From the NCBI GenBank assembly GCA_024400835.1, contig JAKSMC010000028.1, positions 1 through 44,112 of the forward strand: 44,112 nucleotides of DNA. Direction: 5' to 3'. Source of the stretch: Bacteroidales bacterium. Its GTDB lineage: Bacteria; Bacteroidota; Bacteroidia; Bacteroidales; WCHB1-69. Shown piece after piece: positions 42,804-44,112 of the stretch. Position numbers and translations under genes: made by a program. A model generated the notes under the pieces. The model was not told the DNA's origin and searched no databases. It worked only from the letters and a program-made list of their open reading frames with translations. Position 1 is the first letter of the stretch. Every line of letters starts with the position of its first letter.

Positions 42804-43040
42804 ATGCAGAAGATTTTCCAAATCTTTTTTTCTGAAAGTAAAAAACAACAGCCTTTCTTTACTTTTGAAATAACCAACGACTATGACAAAGTTTTGCGTA
42901 ATAAAATTGAAAGATTCAGAGAGGAAACCAAAACGAAAAAAGCACTGCATCTGACTATGATTACTTCATACGGAGTAAAACAGGGAAAATATAGCGGCTT
43001 GATACAATCGCAGGTTACTATGGACGATCTTTTTCAATAA
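42804..43040 (+). pseudogene. C-terminal remnant of a DUF234-type ATPase
   Basis: A 78-codon frame whose residues from about 9 onward resemble the end of ATPase 2: FFSESKKQQPFF, EITNDYDKVLRNKIERF, then TSYGVKQGKYSGLIQ and VTMDDLF, against ITKDYEMKLRTRLALF, TTYGVAQGKHSSVAQ and ITMDELF. The P-loop, winged-helix and the Asp/Glu nuclease residues are missing, so this is the last 60-odd residues of a lost gene. Identity to ATPase 2 is partial, so it derives from a different family member. It starts 7 bases after aroB. An alternative is a real small protein, but nothing supports that. Confidence 0.75.
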
Positions 43041-43090
43041 TCAATTTTTTGTATTTTCGCGCCTCAGTTTATTAAAATATGGTTCAAAAG

Positions 43091-43105
43091 ACGGATTCTT
43101 TCCGT
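43091..43105 (+). terminator. Weak hairpin after the ATPase remnant
   Basis: ACGGA-TTCTT-TCCGT followed by ATGTTTT. The stem is only 5 bp, so this may be a leftover terminator of the lost gene. The rest of the 43041-43157 gap is AT-rich, with a possible degenerate box TATTTTCG at 43052. Confidence 0.35.
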
Positions 43106-43157
43106 ATGTTTTAAAAAATTTTTCAATTTCTTTGACACTTAATAATAAATCATATAT

Positions 43158-44112
43158 ATGAAGAAAACACTATTTTCATTGGTATTGACTTTGACCTGCT
43201 TTATCGCAACAGCTCAGTTGGCAGCGCCAACGCTTTACTCTCCAGCCGACAACCTGACGGGCGCTTGGACCCGTCAAGATTTTCAGTGGACCAAGGTGAC
43301 GAATGCCACCGGTTATACATTCCAGATTGACACCACGGCGTCCTTCGATTCACCCCTTTTATACGAAGCCACCCAAAGTTCCACATCCAGCACCTATCAG
43401 TCTCGAATTCATAATAATATGCGCTATGGCACAACATACTACTGGCGGGTGCGGGCATACAATGCGACAGATACATCGGCCTGGTCAACCATCAGGCAAT
43501 TACTTACGACCGACCGCGTTGTCTTGGATTCACCGTCCAACGACACCAGCAGCACGGGTAGTTGGTACACACGACAGGAGTTTTCTTGGAGAAATTCCAA
43601 AGGGTCAACATCCTACATTTTGCAATTGGACACCACTCCTGACTTCAACTCGCCCATTCTTCGGAGTTTTACCAAAACCAATTCCCAAAGCAATACGGAC
43701 ACCTACGTGTCATACGTGGTAAATGACATGCGCTATGGCACGATGCACTACTGGCGGGTGTGTGCCATTAATACCGTGGATACCTCCGGCTGGTCCGACA
43801 CTTGGCAATTCCACACCACCGACCGCGTCGTCTTGGATTCACCGTCCAACGACACCAGCAGCACGGGTAGTTGGTACACACGACAGGAGTTTTCTTGGAG
43901 AAATTCCAAAGGGTCAACATCCTACATTTTGCAATTGGACACCACTCCTGACTTCAACTCGCCCATTCTTCGGAGTTTTACCAAAACCAATTCCCAAAGC
44001 AATACGGACACCTACGTGTCATACGTGGTAAATGACATGCGCTATGGAACGATTTATTACTGGCGGGTGTGTGCCATTAATACCGTGGATACCTCCGGCT
44101 GGTCCGACACTT
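43158..44112 (+). CDS. Secreted protein with tandem fibronectin-III-like repeats, cut by the window edge
   Basis: The frame opens at ATG 43158 and is still open at the edge (318 codons seen). It has a signal peptide (KKTLFSLVLTLTCFIATAQ) and then about three beta-sandwich repeats of roughly 103 residues: APTLYSPADNLTG with FQWTKVTNATGYTFQIDTT and TYYWRVRAYN; then VVLDSPSNDTSSTGSWYTRQ with FSWRNSKGSTSYILQLDTT and HYWRVCAINTVDTSGW, repeated almost exactly. The pattern (W, Y-x-[L/F]-Q-[L/I]-D, Y-Y-W-R-V) is that of fibronectin type III-like domains found in large Bacteroidota surface proteins, which often end in a T9SS sorting domain; the C-terminus is outside the window. An adhesin or surface-layer role is inference. 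Confidence 0.8.
   Translation, partial: MKKTLFSLVLTLTCFIATAQLAAPTLYSPADNLTGAWTRQDFQWTKVTNATGYTFQIDTTASFDSPLLYEATQSSTSSTYQSRIHNNMRYGTTYYWRVRAYNATDTSAWSTIRQLLTTDRVVLDSPSNDTSSTGSWYTRQEFSWRNSKGSTSYILQLDTTPDFNSPILRSFTKTNSQSNTDTYVSYVVNDMRYGTMHYWRVCAINTVDTSGWSDTWQFHTTDRVVLDSPSNDTSSTGSWYTRQEFSWRNSKGSTSYILQLDTTPDFNSPILRSFTKTNSQSNTDTYVSYVVNDMRYGTIYYWRVCAINTVDTSGWSDT
43511..44112 (+). repeat. 309-bp coding tandem repeat
   Basis: The segment 43511-43819 is repeated from 43820 to the window end with only a few base changes (for example GTTGTC to GTCGTC, and GGCACGATGCAC to GGAACGATTTAT). The period of 309 bases keeps the reading frame of the surrounding gene (103 residues). The first domain (43230-43510) is a diverged copy. 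Confidence 0.92.

Noticed and set aside
41726..42877. A 383-codon open frame on the minus strand opposite aroB
   Set aside because: It lies almost wholly antisense to a clearly identified aroB, has no recognisable motif, no promoter, and low-complexity composition typical of frames opposite GC-rich codons.
43303..44031. Two plus-strand frames (139 and 102 codons) within the fibronectin-repeat gene
   Set aside because: They are in a different frame from the signal-peptide-bearing gene and repeat merely because the DNA repeats.

Overview
The window looks like a chromosomal piece of a Bacteroidales (phylum Bacteroidota) bacterium, probably from an animal gut or similar anoxic habitat and not one I can name. 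The evidence is the Bacteroidota-type promoter box TAnnTTTG in front of most genes, a 286-residue primary sigma factor, the gliding/type IX secretion lipoprotein GldD, a type IX sorting domain, S46 and M64 peptidases, a carboxy(nor)spermidine dehydrogenase and an almost complete lack of Shine-Dalgarno sequences. No rRNA, CRISPR array or intact insertion sequence was seen.

Layout. 0.1-6.2 kb: C69 dipeptidase, SUMF1-like secreted protein, polyamine dehydrogenase, cysteine desulfidase-like protein and a HAD phosphatase. 6.5-9.8 kb: an Rpn/PDDEXK_2 nuclease-transposase gene, rfbC and a CBS-type ClC protein. 9.9-13.2 kb (minus): probable operon dksA-like - lspA - S46 dipeptidyl-peptidase. 13.3-17.2 kb (minus): probable envelope operon htrA - rpoD - gldD - secreted phosphoesterase with a type IX sorting tail. 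17.3-22.9 kb (plus): rplU-rpmA, then holA - valS - small membrane protein - PfkB kinase. 23.0-33.4 kb: tRNA-Thr, compact CcsA-type cytochrome assembly protein, M64 peptidase, folD, SPOR protein, solitary mreB, M16 peptidase, typA/bipA and folB. Most of this is ordinary housekeeping DNA.

33.4-43.1 kb is the accessory region and the most interesting part. It holds three different ATPase genes (one AAA_14-like, one ATPase_2/DUF234, one AAA_14/DUF4143), each ending in a PD-(D/E)XK nuclease-like motif, plus the decayed C-terminus of a fourth. Each intact ATPase gene has its own array of regularly spaced repeats placed directly against its promoter: a 33-bp period (4 units), a 53-bp period (2.5 units, alternating inverted sites 24 and 29 bp apart) and a 64-bp period (2 units). 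The last two share an architecture (inverted half-sites 24 bp centre to centre) but differ in the core, as if each ATPase or its regulator has its own cognate site. The first array also faces a divergent secreted DUF6624 protein, and a 57-58 bp copy of its promoter edge recurs in front of a secreted WG-repeat/TonB-domain fusion. The third ATPase overlaps the start of aroB by 23 bp, so aroB is probably expressed from the ATPase promoter. The repeat-plus-ATPase-nuclease modules are my best candidate for an undescribed system; their function is inferred, not known.

The right edge cuts a secreted protein built of nearly identical 309-bp (103-residue) fibronectin-III-like repeats.
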